From positions 5,332,001 through 5,396,000 of the forward strand of contig CM033402.1 of NCBI GenBank assembly GCA_019426215.1: a stretch of 64,000 bases of DNA. The letters are read 5' to 3'. The notes under the pieces were generated by a model that saw only the letters and a list, made by a program, of their open reading frames with translations, was not told the origin of the DNA and ran no database searches. This document shows, piece by piece, positions 13,254 through 30,828 of the stretch (position 1 is its first letter; every line of letters starts with the position of its first letter). The translations under genes were made by a program, and so were the position numbers. This DNA is from Buddleja alternifolia (taxonomy: Eukaryota > Streptophyta > Magnoliopsida > Lamiales > Scrophulariaceae).

Positions 13254-13914
13254 GTTAATAAAGTATGATTCCAGCTAGGCATGACAGATTTCGAAGTAAT
13301 GTTGTTTTTTTTTATTTCATTTGAAGAGACGAACTATTTATTAAATGGCACGCCTACAAAATCCATCTTGGAAAAAAGACATGGCCCTATTACATCATTT
13401 TCTACTATTATGAAGAAAATGTCACCATCATTACTAGTCAATTAATCTATAGCTACACTTTCAAATAAAAAAGGTTCACAAATTCTAGAGTAGAGACCTC
13501 TAGAAAGCCACCGCCCATCCCAATATCCTACCAAAGAGCCAGGGGCAAAATTGTAATTTCACAACCAATTTTGTATGTGGGCCCTTCCCAAAAATAGTTG
13601 GGCAATATACATCTCAATTTTTCTAAGTGTGGTCAAACCAGAATCCACCTTGCTAAGTTGAAAAGGTTACAAATCAACCCAAAACCTATTTGATTTACTC
13701 GTATTTACCTACTAGAGCGGTTCAAAGTTCAAATTCAAATTATCGCAAATTGTGGTTTTCTCTTTTTTTTATGAAAATAGACAGAGTATTTTTATGACTC
13801 AAGATTATAACTATCAACTTAAATTTATCGGACTAAATATTTAGGATATTTCGTTAGTTTAACATATCAGGAAATTTCCTTATTCTTCAGGGGCAAATTC
13901 GTCATTTCGTTGAT

Positions 13915-14299
13915 GCCTATAAGTACCCTACAGTTCGCTTTCCATAACACTCCCACCATTACTTTCTCTCTCCTATCTCTCTCACTTTCTCTCTCCAAAA
14001 AAAAGCAAAATCTATTCTCGTTTCTCCACATTCGATAAAGCGGTAAATTTGAACAGAAAATCCACGGAACGACACCGTTTTGAGTCCTCGCCGCAGTTTC
14101 AGTTCATCCTCTTCGAGACGAATACGCCGTCGTTTCACGCTCCGGCGAGAGTTATCGGTTGAAATCCGATCCTCGAAACGCCGCCGTTTCTTGATCACTC
14201 GGAGAAAAAGCATTTCTTTGTTTGTGTTCTGCTTAATATGGTGGATTGATTTTTGATTTTGATTGAAAAAAGAAATATAGTAGGTTAGGGTATTGCTGT
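13915..14299 (+). promoter_or_regulatory. Core promoter and 5'UTR of the hexokinase-like gene, with a 3-codon uORF
   Basis: A TATA-like ctataagta lies at about 13918, and transcription probably starts ~30 bp later near an actcccacc stretch. The leader is pyrimidine-rich (ctctctcctatctctctcac, 13966-14000). The only ATG upstream of the hexokinase start is at 14238-14240 and opens a minimal reading frame, M-V-D-stop (TGA 14247-14249), 50 bp before the main ATG. The transcription start is inferred, not seen. Confidence 0.5.
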
Positions 14300-19619
<5,320 letters not shown>

Positions 19620-19963
19620 ATACATGAAACTGTTTATAGATTTAGATAGTTCTGAATGTAAATTTGTAGAATTGTATATGTATTCATGTCTTGGAGGGAA
19701 GAAGGGTTGTGCATATGTAAAGTCATATCTTGTTATAATTTTATTAGATTATATTTCAAAATTTAAGGATTTATTTGTATTGTTAAATCCCTTCTTTCTT
19801 CAGTCGTGTAATAGGTATAGTGCAAGTGTAACTAATGACTGGAACATGAGTTCAATTCTATTGATTCATTTTATATTTTACATAGTGATGTGGAGCAACT
19901 TTTTTCTTTCATATTTTAGTCAGAAAAAGGCACAGGGTGTAAACAAAAAATGTAAAAAATAAA

Positions 19964-21449
19964 GGGAAAATTACAGAAAGACCCTTGAAAGTATGCTCGA
20001 ATTATAGGTAAATCTCTGTTATCTTTCAAATTACAAACCACTCCCCCCCGCCCCGCCCCGCCCCAACCCAACCCATGCGTCCGACTTACAGAGGACCCCT
20101 TTGGTCAACTTTTCGACCAAAAAATCTATGCAAACTTCCTATTTACCCTCTGGTGCTCCCATCAAACATGTGAAAACAAAAATGCCTTTGGGGCCAAATA
20201 CAATGTTTTAGATAACTTTTATAAAATGAATTATAGATATTAAAAAATTAGAAACTATAGTAAATTCAGAAAATAATTATTCAAAGTTATAACTATCCCA
20301 AATAATTATATAAAATATTATAATATTATTTGAAATATTTATAAAACATAAAATAGAACCACAATTATAATTATTCAAAATATTTATATAATTATGATTA
20401 TTATTCAAATTATTTATAAAATATTTCTGAAATGATGTAAGCAATACTTATATATAAAAGTTATTTACAAAATATTGCTCAAATCTACAAAAAGAAAAAT
20501 CAGAAAATAAAAAAGGAAAAGGGGGAAATCTCCGTCTTCTCTCAAATACGGTCCTTCAAAAAAAAGGTTTTGATCTTCAAGTCTTCTTTCCAAAATGACC
20601 TAATGGGGGTATTTATACTCCTTGCGAACGCCGCGGCGTTCACCTGCGTTGAGCTCCAAAATTGCTTTGTTTTGTCTTCGGTTCTTGTTCTTTGCCCAAA
20701 TTGTTAACCTAACCTGAAAAGTAAGATAAACAAGGGTCAAAATTTCATATGTGATCAAAATATTAAGGAAACAATCAACACCACGTTGATATATGAGGAA
20801 AAACTCGTGTAGAAATAGCATATATCACCCTCCACTCTCACCATACCACCATCCACAGCCCCATTATCCACATTAGCCATCGCGGAAGCTTGCCCCTAAC
20901 CCCTCCACACCCGAATCACTGCCCTCTTTGTACAAATCAAGCATCGCGTCCCCTGTAACTCAAGGCACCATTATGTAGCAAAGGCGGTGCCTCTACAACG
21001 TTGGTGGCGCGATGGTCTGGATATGGTGGCCAGTGCGAGCTTTAAATGGACGGGCCAGGGCTGTGGGGGTGGGGTTGCTATGGTCGGGGGCATGCAATGG
21101 TGAAGGTGGCGGTAATTTTTTTTCTTATTTTTTGTTTTGAAATAAAAAATTTGGACCCTTGATTATTTTTAAATCAACGGCTCAAGATCATTTTTACGAA
21201 ATGATGAAAAATTTGGACCTTTGGATGATAATGAAATCAATGGTCAAAATTAACTTTTAAAAGATTCATATTTATTACAAAGGGTAAAATTGTCTATTCA
21301 TATTTATTTAATTTCCAGTGTTTTTTAAATTCTTTTGACAACTTTCCAGTAGGGGTAGAATATCATTTGAGGTTGTTAATAATCCGGACGCATATGTGAG
21401 GGGTATGTGTAATTTGAACAAACTTTAGGGGTCTAATTGTAATTTTCCC
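19964..21449. mobile_element. Non-autonomous MULE-like element, 1.49 kb
   Basis: The ends are gggaaaattacagaaagacc and, in reverse complement, gggaaaattacaattagacc. They are flanked by a 10-bp direct repeat aaaaaataaa (19954-19963 and 21450-21459); the repeat is A-rich, so it could be chance. The interior includes a G/C-rich patch (about 20630-21110, with cgccgcggcg) that may be captured host DNA but shows no readable protein. It begins ~340 bp after the hexokinase stop. Confidence 0.6.
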
Positions 21450-21580
21450 AAAAAATAAAACCAGAGAATATAAAAAATAAAAATTCTTGGTCGGAGCTTT
21501 TTTTTTTTTCGGTGACATTACTTGGTTAGAGCAATAGAAGGATGATATAACTTTGTCTGAAATTCTTAAGATAATAATAA

Positions 21581-22645
21581 GGACAAATATCACTTATAGT
21601 CCCTAAAGTATTAAATATATCTCACTTACGTCCCTAAACTAAAATTTATTACTCTACAGTCCCTAAAGTAATAATTTTGTCTCATTTTAGTCCTTTAGGT
21701 CGAAATTGAATAGAAATTAAGGGTAAAATGGTAAGATTAAGTTTTTTGTTTCACTTTGGTCCCTTTCCCGGAATTTTTGTCTCACTTTGGTCCTTTTTTG
21801 GGAATTTTTGTCTCACTTTGGTCCTCATTTTCTTGTATTTTCTTGTAGAAATTTATTTATTTAAAACTTGTATATTGATAATCATATTAATTATGATTTT
21901 GGTCTTAAATTTCAATTTTTTGTAATCTTTTTAAAGTTTTCAAAAAATGTTCTTTTTAGATAATTACAATATTAAAATAACTTATATAAAAATATTTAAA
22001 ATTTGTAATATTGAAAAATGGTTGAAAAATTTCAATTGTCCACAGTAGCAAAAATGGTTGGAAAATTTCAAATGTCCACAATAGCAAAAATGGTTGGAGA
22101 TTTTCAATTGTTCACAATAGCAAAAATGGTTGGAAAATTGAAAATTCCTCAAATTAAAGATAAAATCCGGCCAATGTTCCAGATTTTGGTGGCAATTGTT
22201 TATATAACTTATTTTAATATTGTAATTATCTAAAAAGAACATTTTTTGAAAACTTTAAAAAGATTACAAAAAATTGAAATTTAAGACCAAAATCATAATT
22301 AATATGATTATCAATATACAAATTTTATAATTAATATGATTATCAATATACAAGAAAGTACAAGAAAATGAGGACCAAAGCGAAACAAAAATTCTCAAAA
22401 AAGGACCAAAGTGAGACAAAAATTTCGGGAAATGGACCAAAGTGAAACAAAACCCTTAATTTTACCATTTTACCATTAATTTCTGTTCAATTTCGACTTA
22501 AAAGGACTAAAGTGAGACAAAATTATTACTTTAGGGACGGTAGCGTAACAAATTTTAGTTTAGGGACGGTAGCGTAACAAATTTTAGTTTAGGGACGTAA
22601 GTGAGACAAATTTAATACTTTAGGGATTATAAGTGACATTTGTCC
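21581..22645. mobile_element. Fold-back MULE-type MITE, 1065 bp
   Basis: A perfect 9-bp target duplication taataataa lies at 21572-21580 and 22646-22654. The ends are ggacaaatatcacttatagt and its near-perfect inverse; the arms are complementary for roughly 400 bp each. A 36-bp direct repeat (aaaaatggttggaaaatttc...) is tandemly repeated about 3.5 times at 22014-22145 in the loop. A duplicated ~29-bp block (tttagggacggtagcgtaac...) sits in the right arm at 22531-22590. No gene inside; frames on both strands come from the 36-bp repeats. Confidence 0.9.
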
Positions 22646-22654
22646 TAATAATAA

Positions 22655-24228
22655 CCATAACTTTTACTTTACAACCACACCTTTTTTAGGAAATAAAACA
22701 CATAAATCATCTATCAAACCATATCTATATCTATATTAAAAATATAAAATTTAAAATTAATTGTGAAAAGTCCAAATTATCCTTATTTACTTTGTTCATA
22801 GTTCCCAACAAATTCAAACAAGTAGTAATACCACTCCTATATGTCGAGACATGTTTTGATAGACATTAAACAACTATAAACCCATCTTTTTACAAGCAAT
22901 TCCTATTATTTACTTGTTTACATTAAGGTAGCTAGTAATGTAAACATTGTGTTGAATATAATATGACTAGCACAATTACTTGTTATTTTAATAAATAAGT
23001 TTTGGATCTTCGGGTTTGAAAAACAAAAAATGAAGTATTTCTTATATGCTTGTTGGCTTACTTCTATTAGATTGATCCTTTATTTTTCTTGACCATCTTT
23101 GTCTTGTCATGTATGGAAGTTTACGTTCAACTTAAGAGTTTCGAAGAAAAAACGAACACCTAATATAAGCCATAAGATCTATTCTCCTGAGAAACAAAAA
23201 TCCCTCATCTAAAGGCTACATTGCTAGAAAACATTGCTGTATTAAGTCTACCTAGATTGTTTTATGTGTGTTAGTATAGTAGCTCGGTTAATAAATGCAC
23301 AATAATTTATAGGGGGAATTACTAAAATTTCCCTAAAATACATTTTGTCATCTAAAAAACTCATGAAAATACTTTTCAATCTCAAGAATTCATTCTATAA
23401 ATTTTTCATTCGAAAAAATTCAAAAATTAAGATTAACAACTTTTTGGAGTAAACCACTCTTCACTTCTTAAGGTAAGGAATTGATCTTTTGAATAATTCT
23501 TTTTCTTGAAAACTTTTTATTTTGGATTCTCAAATTGATAAATTGTACAATACAAAATTTTATTTTTTAATATCAAATAATTTAAATACTTTTAAACAAT
23601 ATTTTTGAATTTAACATGATAGTTATTCAAAAGGACCTTATTATTTTTTTAGAGGATTTAAAAATCCAAAATTGTAGATTTAATATCACAATTAATTCAA
23701 TTATCCATATATAAATAGATCAATCCCAATAAAAAAGTACTATTGATTAATTCTTAATCTAGAAGACTTGGTAATCAAGTCAACAAATTTATTTACCCGT
23801 ATTTTTTTTGATAGAAAAATTGATGGAATGGTTCTTTTAAATTGAGAAATATTATAACGAGATTTCTGAATATAAAAATTTATTTTAAGGGAGTTTTAAT
23901 AACTTTCGCTAATTTATAACAACGTAGTAGATATAACAGCTACTCACTCTTCTTTTAACTAAAAATTCTACAAAGATATCTATAATAGTACTATAATAGT
24001 GATTCCTCTCTTGTTATAACTAATAATCACCACAACATCAAAACTTATTCACTTAATTATGACTTTGGAACAACAAGATAAGAAACCATTCAACTTCTCA
24101 TCAAAGTCGACAGAACGTGTATAATTTTAAAACGAAATTTTATTTACCATTATTGAAGTAATTTTCTATATCTTATATTGCACCCCTACAATAATAAGGA
24201 ATGAATAATGTAGAAGCACACTTTAATA
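22655..24228. other. AT-rich gene-free DNA
   Basis: No gene, RNA or transposon end recognised. Confidence 0.5.
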
Positions 24229-24238
24229 TTCCAATAAA

Positions 24239-24670
24239 GGGTTAATCTCATTTTTTGTCCAGTAAGAGGTCCAGAGTACATATTTAGCTCCACGCTTTAT
24301 GAAAGTTTCACATTTAGTCCCATAAATTATAGAAAGTCTCAATGTTGGTCTCAAAGCCAATTTTCGTCTGTTGACTAACGGTCAACTCCGTTAGTCAACA
24401 TTTTGACCGACTTTTTCGAGGAGATTTGATTATATTCAATATCGCGATATTTTTATTGAATATCACGCGTCATTCAAACGCAAAATCTCCCAAAAAAGTC
24501 GGTCAAAATGTTGACTAACAGAGTTGACCATTAGTCAAAAGATGAAAATTGGCTGTGGTACCAACATTGAAATTTTTCATAAATTTTGGGACTAAATGTG
24601 AAACTTTAATAAATCGCGGGGCTAAATGTGTACTCTGGACCATTTATGGGACCAAAAATGAGATTTGCGC
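24239..24670. mobile_element. MULE-type MITE, 432 bp
   Basis: The target duplication ttccaataaa is at 24229-24238 and 24671-24680. The ends are gggttaatctcattttttg and the inverse of ccaaaaatgagatttgcgc. The arms pair through ttgactaacggtcaactccg-type blocks down to a small AT core containing tcgcga. Confidence 0.85.
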
Positions 24671-24782
24671 TTCCAATAAACTAACAATCTATCTATATTA
24701 TACTGGGGGTTTTTAAATAAATAATACACTATTTATTTAAAATTATATAAATAATACAAAGAAAAAAAGAAATTAAAAAATG

Positions 24783-24992
24783 GCACAATACGCCACTCTG
24801 ATTGGCGTACCCAAATGGATACGCTATGGCGTATCCAAGCTGAGAATTTTTTTTTAAAAAAATCAGCCTGGATACGCCAATATGAATGGCGTATCCAGTC
24901 AGACAGTCTGGATACGCCATTAAGAATGGCGTATCCAAACCGTCTTGGACTGGGTACGCCATTTACAATGGCGTACCCAGTCCCATATTTTC
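24783..24992. repeat. Left subterminal palindrome array of the PMD-MULE
   Basis: Starting with ggcacaatacgcca there are four short palindromes in ~200 bp. Each is built on TACGCCA...TGGCGTA with arms extended by tctggatacgcc/ggcgtatccag or actgggtacgcc/ggcgtacccagt. Spacers are 4-8 bp. Confidence 0.9.
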
Positions 24993-25639
24993 CGTTTTTT
25001 TTTCTCCTCTCCTTCTTTCTTTTCTCTTCTTCTTTCTCCCCCATTCTCTCCACTCTGCAAGAGGTCACCCACTATTGTTCCTCAGATCTAGCATTTTATC
25101 TCTAAATTATCAGGTAATTTTTTTATTCTATGTTATTATTTCATTGACTACCTTTGTATGTTAATTAATTGTTTTAATTTAGAGTTTATGGTTTAAATAT
25201 TTATAAGTCGTGTGAATTTAAACCCTAATTTTCAATTTTAATTTTGAATCAAATTATGACCTAAATTAGTTTAAATGTTAGTCTTTAAGTTTATGGTTTT
25301 ATATATATTGTTATTGTATTATAATATTATGTGTAATCATTTTGGGTATAATATCGGATTTAGTGTTTAGGTTATGAATTTTGATTTAATGTTATAGTTT
25401 TTATTTTGTACTTAGATTTTGATTTTTTGTATAATTTTGGACCCCAATTTCGAATGTAGGTATTTTTAGGGTTTGAACTTTGATATAATGTTTTAGGTAC
25501 AATGTATAATTTTTAGGTATGATGATGAAGGTGTAATATCAAATATAGTATTTATGAATGATATTTTTAGGCTTTTTAAATGTGTCTGAATATATTTTGT
25601 GTTTTAAAAGTTTAAATTGATAATTTATATTTTGCAGAA

Positions 25640-28512
25640 ATGTCGAGGCAAACTTTAGTTGATGTTTGTATATTTTTGGATGGACAAATAATTGAAGATT
25701 CCAACTATATGCTGACTTATAGCATTCCAGCAACAACTTATATGAGAATACCTCGCTCGATCAAATTTGTTGAATTGTTGAATAAGATATGTGCGAGTAC
25801 AGGAATTAATCCGAATCAATTCTCGTTGAAAGTATCTTCGAAGTACTCATTTGAAGATAGAAATTTGCTTAGGCAGAGAGCAATGGAGGTCAAAAACGAC
25901 GATGATTTAATATTTTTCTTGGATCCTTATACTGGTGTTAGTACAATGGATCTGTATATTGAAAAAAAGCCAATACAATCTCAGGGTCGATTCGCATCGC
26001 TGTTAACACAAGTGACGTCGTATCACCCAAACCAATCCTTATCATTTTGTACACAACCAATATTACCGGATTTAAATATTGGTAGTTATCCGAATCAAGA
26101 CGTGTATGCAGGTAATTTTTATTTTTATATTTACTTTGTATCATCATATTTTTTAATAAATGTTATAATTGTGTAAATTTTTGATAAGAAATTTTATTTG
26201 TATCCTTTTTATGATAGTTTGTTTATTATGATTGCCTTTTTAGGATGTTCTACATCGGGTAATGCGTTTGGAGGTGTTGAAAGTGTACCAAATTTCCATT
26301 TGGCGACTCATTGTTTAGGGAGTTATTCAAATCCAGATGTAGATGAAGGTAATAATGAATGGTCTACACGTTTGTATAATTTTAGTATCTTATTTTGTCG
26401 TATTCTTTATCATTGCATTCTATCAACATATATTATGACAAATCTTAATTTCATTTTAATTTTTGTACATGTAGGTCTGTCTACACATAGTCATCATGAG
26501 TTTGGGCATTTTGAGGAAGCCAACTATAGCACTCATTTTTCTCATGACGGAGGGTCGAGTAGTTCGATATCACCTCAGAACGATCAGTTTGAGGATGACA
26601 ACGACAGTGCGTGTCGAAATTCGCTTGATAGGCATTCAGACGCGGACTTCAATGAAGAAATGAACAACAAACCGACTTATGAGGAAGATGTTCCTCGAAC
26701 AGGGAATCAACCACGACTTCATCATGTGCTTCCATTCTACTCCACATCTTATGAAGAATTACAAGGAGACTCATTAGATCGACCAAATGAAGCAAGGGAT
26801 ATGACTTATGATTATCGGATAGGTAATCTTGGTTTGGGATTGACATTTGATAACAAAGAAAGCTTGTAAAGAGCGGTGAAAGACTACCACATAACATATC
26901 AAAAACGAGAGTTTACGTTGGTAATCAGTAACCCGACAACTTATGCTATTGTATGCAAACACAAAGCCGAACATGCAGGGTGCAATTTTAGACTTCGAGC
27001 TCATTTTAGCAAAAAAACACATTTTTGGGAGATATCAAAGTATAGAGGGCCACATTCATGTCTGTTAGAAACTGTGGCACCAAACCACCATAATTTGGAC
27101 ATGAATATGATTGCCAATGAACTTCTTGGACAAGTTCAAATTGATCCCTCAATTAAGATTGCACGAATAGTTCAAATGGTAGCTGATAAATGGGCATACA
27201 ATATTTCGTATGGCAAGGCTTGACACAGCTTAGAACGTGCAAATGAGATTGTATACGGGACTTGGGAGAACTCCGTTCCATTATTAACTAAGTTCTTAGG
27301 AGCTATCCAAAAGTGGAATCCGGGCACAGTTGTTGAATGGAAACACAAAAGCATCTATGGAAATCCAAAAATTTTCATGTATGTGTTTTGGGCGTTCAAG
27401 CCATGTATAGATGGATTCCAACATTGCCGGAGAGTTATTTGTGTTGATGGGACACATCTATATGCACGCTACAAAGATAAGTTGTTGATCGCAACAACTC
27501 TTGATGGAAATAATCAGATTTTGCCTCTTGCATTTGCAATTGTCGATAATGAGTTGAATGAGTCGTGGTTGTGGTTTCTGCAATTGGTGAGCAAACATTT
27601 TTTTCGAAGGAATGAAGGTGTTTGCCTTATTTCTGATCGTCACAACGGCATACTTCATGCATCTGAGCGTGTACCCGCCTTTTGCCCTCCTCATGGAGCT
27701 CATCGATATTGCCTACGACATGTGTCTTCAAACTTAATAATCGTTTCAAAAATAAAGTTATGAAGGCTCTATGTTATCAAGCAGGTATGACACATAGTAT
27801 TTCCAAGTTCGATAAAATCATGAAGGATATCCGACAAAAGGATGAAGATGCTTTCATTTATTTGAGCAGAATTCCATGTGAAAAGTGGACACTTGCACAT
27901 GATGGAGAGATGAGGGAAGGCATTATGACAACAAATATGGGAGAGAGCTTAAATGGTGTGTTGAAAGGTGTTCGCCATCTTCCGCCCACCGCTATTGTGG
28001 AATGCACATTTCATCGTTGTGTCGATTATTTTTATAAACGACACCAACATGCCTTGGGAATGGGGGGAAACTCGGGGTTGACAGAGCGTGCTTACGAAAT
28101 GTACTCGGAATCGGCTAAAGCATCCGAAACACACACTGTCAGGCACTTTAATTATCTTGACCAAAGTGGCCAAGTTAACACCAAAGCCCAACTCGGATAT
28201 CGTAGTCTGAAGTTTGCTGTTGACATCAATGCAAAATATTGTTCTTGTGGAAGATGGAGCACATTCAAAATTCCGTGTTCACATGCAATTGCGTTATGCA
28301 AAGATTTGCAAAGGAGGTCGATCTCGTTAGTTGAAAAATATTATAGCGCCAGTGAGTATTTACACACATATCAAGGGACATTTCATCCTTTACATAATGC
28401 CCATTTTTGGGATACACCTGATTTTGAGCTGGTCCACGACCCTAATTTGAGGATACAACGACGTGTAGGCAGAAATGTGAGTACTCGAATTCCTAATGAG
28501 ATGGATTGGTAG
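25640..28512 (+). pseudogene. MULE transposase (MURA type), decayed
   Basis: DDE transposase that would cut and paste the surrounding element. The ATG at 25640 follows a cag|aa context. Three exons: 25640-26111, 26244-26348 and 26475-28512, about 870 codons if the frame were intact. The N-terminus is a MULE-type N-terminal region, then comes an acidic linker. A MuDR-type DNA-binding region (VKDYHITYQKREF...CKHKAEHAGCNFRL) lies at 26880-27080. The DDE core has ICVDGTHL (first Asp, ~27440) and LISDRHNGI (second Asp, ~27640). The C-terminal SWIM zinc finger has CSCG...IPCSHA at ~28230-28290. Lesions: TAA at 26867-26869, TGA at 27221-27223 (normally Trp) and a one-base frameshift near 27737. Confidence 0.9.
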
Positions 28513-28802
28513 TTATGTGTTGCAATTGGGTATTGATGTTGTGTATTTGTTGGACATATTAATATGGTGAAAACATTTTTTTTATTAGTTTGTTGCCTTG
28601 TATTTGGCCTATTTCTGTACATTTTTGGGCGTGACTTGAACATCCAAGTTGTAGGTAATGTTACGAACTTTGTAAAACTATAAAAAATAAGGTATTTATG
28701 CAAATCACTAAAAAAATAAGAAACTACATTACTCAGTAATTCAAATTACGATACAATAAAAAGCTATTTATGCAAATTACTCAACAATAAAAACTATTTA
28801 CT

Positions 28803-29228
28803 TTACTCATCTTCATCTGACATGTAGCTGTCCGAGCTGTATGTAGGATGATTCAAAACATTTCGTATTTCACGACGTGTGAGTCGTTGGCCTCGTGCGA
28901 ATGCAAGTTCTTCTGCAAGTTCAAGCATGTGATATCTACAACGACGTAAAATCATTCTGTTGTTTTCGATTCTTATTCTTGAAACAGCCCTTCTACAATT
29001 TACTTCACCATTTCTCGGCATCATCAGGGATCTACGTCGTGGAATTCGCACGCCCAGTCTTCGAAAATCGTTAACCAACTCCTCTGATTCGAGCACCCGA
29101 TGAGCCCATTCCCTTCTGAGTCCACAATAATACTCAATAGGGTCCTCATTAACCAACTCCTCGTAGTCATCGTTTCTTTCTACTAATAACCATGTTTGTC
29201 GATGTCTAGAATTATGATTATCTCCCAT
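28803..29228 (-). CDS. Small gene A: Arg/Glu-rich 141-residue protein of unknown family
   Basis: I do not recognise the family. The ATG at 29228 opens a 141-codon frame ending at 28803 (a TTG 18 bp upstream is in frame but an unlikely start). Visible parts: an acidic N-terminal third (DDYEELVNEDPIEYY), REWAHRV, a basic PRRRSLMMPR block, a helix-like RIRIENNRMILRRCR, and an acidic end YMSDEDE. There are no Cys/His clusters or membrane segments. It is divergent to, and homologous with, the gene at 29556, sharing W.HRV, MPR, RIR.ENNR and a terminal MSDE. Its frame is intact while its neighbours are broken. Its place inside the MULE suggests a transposition-related or accessory role, but that is inference. 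Confidence 0.7.
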   Translation of the reverse strand: MGDNHNSRHRQTWLLVERNDDYEELVNEDPIEYYCGLRREWAHRVLESEELVNDFRRLGVRIPRRRSLMMPRNGEVNCRRAVSRIRIENNRMILRRCRYHMLELAEELAFARGQRLTRREIRNVLNHPTYSSDSYMSDEDE

Positions 29229-29555
29229 TTTCGTGTTGAATCTCAAGATAATATAACTAACTAATGATTTTTGTATAGAACTCGGTATAAGTGACTACAT
29301 ATATACTCACACATTCAGCATTTATTGAGGAAGTTATGCGCATGTCTACTGTAGTGTAGTCACGGGTTGTAAGTGTGTAGTCACGGAACCTGCATTTTTG
29401 TCTGCATTGTAGTCACGGGTTGCGAGTACATATGTAGTCACGAGTTTTTTTTAAGTCACGGGTTGTGAAAGTTGTGACCTACTGTACTTGAAATGTGAGT
29501 ATATATATATATATACAAATGAAGCAAATACCAATCTCAACCAAAATTATTACAA
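29229..29555. promoter_or_regulatory. Shared divergent promoter of the two small genes
   Basis: 327 bp between two head-to-head genes. It holds five direct copies of a TAGTCACGGGTTG-like word at 29354-29465 (tagtcacgggttgtaag, tagtcacggaacc, tagtcacgggttgcgag, tagtcacgag, aagtcacgggttgtg). The two ends mirror each other: actacatatatactcacacatt near 29291-29313 is matched in inverse by aaatgtgagtatatatatat near 29490-29510, so each gene has its own TATA-like tract in the same setting. Confidence 0.6.
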
Positions 29556-30002
29556 ATGGAGCCTTTTAGAGCCCCAAAGTTGTGTTACAGTCCTGGTGAT
29601 ATTTTTCGTGCCATGGGTCGTAGTTGGCAGTTGGATGATGACTACTATTATTCATTGAATCCAAATGAAAGATATTTACAAACGATGGAAGATGAATGGC
29701 TTCATCGGGTCCAAGAACAAGACGGCCTTGTCGTGGATTGTCGTGAGCGTTAATTTTTTTGTCCCAAACGAAGAGCCATGCTCATGCCTCGTGTAACGCC
29801 ACAGGAAAAAACTACAGCACTCAATAGGATACGTGAGGAGAATAACAGGATAGTTATGCATATGCAACGTGTGAATTACCAAGAAATTTCTCGAGAATAC
29901 GCATTATGTGGTTATGTGCAAGAAGCAAGAGCCCGATGGGAGCTTAGTATAGGTCCTCAGTATCGATCGGATATTGAAATGTCTGATGAGGAGAATAACT
30001 AA
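29556..30002 (+). pseudogene. Small gene B: paralogue of gene A, one in-frame stop
   Basis: The ATG at 29556 opens a frame of 148 codons to TAA at 30000-30002, interrupted only by TAA at 29751-29753; both halves are in the same frame. Visible parts: DDDYYYSLNPNERYL, DEWLHRV, PKRRAMLMPR, NRIREENNRIVMHMQR and an acidic end MSDEENN. It matches gene A over most of its length at the same positions and total size, so the pair arose by an inverted duplication. The family is unknown to me. The stop could be genuine decay or an error; the second half has its own ATG at 29778. Confidence 0.65.
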
Positions 30003-30110
30003 CTAGGTTCGTGTCAGTTAGTTTCATATTAATTTAATTTCTGTATTAGTTTCGTATTTTTTTGTAGCCTTCAAATAAAACAACGATGTTAATTTGTTTT
30101 CCTATAGAAA

Positions 30111-30640
30111 GCGCGTCTTCGCGAGAAAATTCATAACTCATTGTAGAAATCTCGGATTCATGAAATATTTTATTCCCACAAAACTAGACACATAGGGCTA
30201 TCCACACATATATTGTACATAATCTGGAAATTTCCAAAACAAAGCAGTTTTCTATTCAAAGTCAGCTGAAAATATGTCGGCCGGCCAGACAACTGTGCGC
30301 GTCTTCGCGAGAAAATTCATAACTCATTGTAGAAAGCTCGGATTCATGAACCGTTTTATTCCCACAAAACTAGACACATGGGGATATCTATACATATATT
30401 GTACATAATCTGGAAATTTCCAAAACAAAGCAGTTTTCTATTCAAAGTCAGCTGAAAATCTGTCGGCCGGCCAGACAACTGTGCGCGTCTTCGCGAGAAA
30501 ATTCATAACTCATTGTAGAAAGCTCGGATTCATGAACCGTTTTTTTCCCACAAAACTAGACACATGGGGCTATCCACACATATATTGTACATAATCTGGA
30601 AATTTCCAAAACAAAGCAGTTTTCTATTCAAAAATAACTA
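30111..30640. repeat. Three tandem copies of a 186-bp unit
   Basis: Units start at 30111, 30297 and 30483 with gcgcgtcttcgcgagaaaat. Each of the first two ends with a tcggccggccagacaactgt block; the third stops short. Copies are nearly identical. They lie between small gene B and the PMD gene's stop codon, where the two genes converge. Confidence 0.92.
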
Positions 30641-30828
30641 AAATCGAGTCAATTTAAGGGACATAATAAGTTAACTAAAATTTTACAAATTCAAAAGAAA
30701 AGATTACAAATTCAATAAATTCAAACTACAAATTAAAAAGACTATCTATGTGGCCGCACCCCGCGATGTCCCCCCGTGCCACAGGATGGTGCACGCCCCC
30801 TCCGGGTTGACCGTCTAGGTCCCTGCAT

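Noticed and set aside
21982..22242. Repetitive frames (...NHFCYCGQLKF... and its inverse reading)
   Set aside because: Both strands read open only because of the 36-bp minisatellite.
24729..25164. Overlapping frames with repeated YAI.NGV or WRIQ words
   Set aside because: They are translations of the palindrome array, readable on both strands alike; not proteins.
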